Assembly (NCBI GenBank): GCA_039621445.1
Contig: CP154957.1
Coordinates: forward strand, 30,223,778 to 30,287,777
Source: Euglena gracilis
Lineage: Eukaryota > Euglenida > Euglenophyceae > Euglenales
Length of the DNA: 64,000 nucleotides
Reading direction: 5' to 3'
A program made the translations under genes and the position numbers. The notes under the pieces are model-generated. The model saw only the letters and a program-made list of their open reading frames with translations. It ran no database searches and was not told the origin of the DNA. Positions 63,902 through 64,000 of the stretch are shown here, piece by piece; the stretch's first letter is position 1; each line of letters begins with the position of its first letter.

Positions 63902-64000
63902 GGGCGCCTTTGCCAGCCCCAGGAGGATTGGGAGAGGATCCCAAAATGCCCCATACTTTTCCAGGTTCTGGTTCCAAAGCCTCTTGTAGGGGGTTAACAG

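Overview
This window looks like nuclear DNA of a microbial eukaryote or alga. It has spliceosomal GT-AG introns, eukaryotic gene families (a RAB6-interacting golgin and a ribonuclease-inhibitor-type leucine-rich-repeat protein), a chromodomain Ty3-type integrase, several non-LTR retrotransposon types, a tyrosine-recombinase element and hundreds of G/C homopolymer tracts. I cannot name the species. Nothing bacterial or viral is present beyond retroelement genes.

Layout. 1-0.56 kb is a GC-rich minisatellite. 0.7-3.0 kb (minus) is the 3' part of a decayed Ty3/gypsy chromovirus; a coiled-coil, possibly Gag-like remnant at 8.7-9.3 kb (minus) may be its other end. Between them lie a decayed non-LTR element with a C-terminal restriction-like endonuclease (about 4.2-7.1 kb, plus) and a broken RS/Q-rich gene (7.3-8.5 kb). 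9.4-15.65 kb is a nearly full-length GC-rich LINE with ORF1, then ORF2 carrying APE endonuclease, RT, RNase H and a Cys-rich end, broken by stops and frameshifts. 15.8-17.4 kb holds in-frame repeats in low-complexity ORFs.

17,402-27,493 is a 10.1 kb LTR retroelement: 511 and 508 bp LTRs, a primer-binding site resembling the tRNA-Gln complement, a polypurine tract, a degenerate CCHC knuckle and an unrecognised ORF, but no visible pol. A 1.9 kb terminal-inverted-repeat element carrying a 77-bp satellite has inserted in it. 27.5-41 kb is mostly intergenic, with G/C-tract repeats, hairpins and a hAT-like MITE.

Host genes occupy the right half. An LRR gene (41,218-43,926, plus) devotes one exon of 84 or 81 bp to each repeat. 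An unrecognised gene (46,044-46,728, minus) has introns of only 50-64 bp. A GORAB-type golgin gene (48,861-61,472, plus) has ten candidate exons, all joined in phase 0. Its introns hold two hAT-like MITEs with exact 8-bp target duplications, a CA microsatellite and a 130-bp G tract. The last 1.9 kb holds the C-terminal half of a tyrosine recombinase (minus) whose end is tandemly duplicated around a fold-back. The centre of that fold-back matches the 3' end of the LINE at 15.6 kb.
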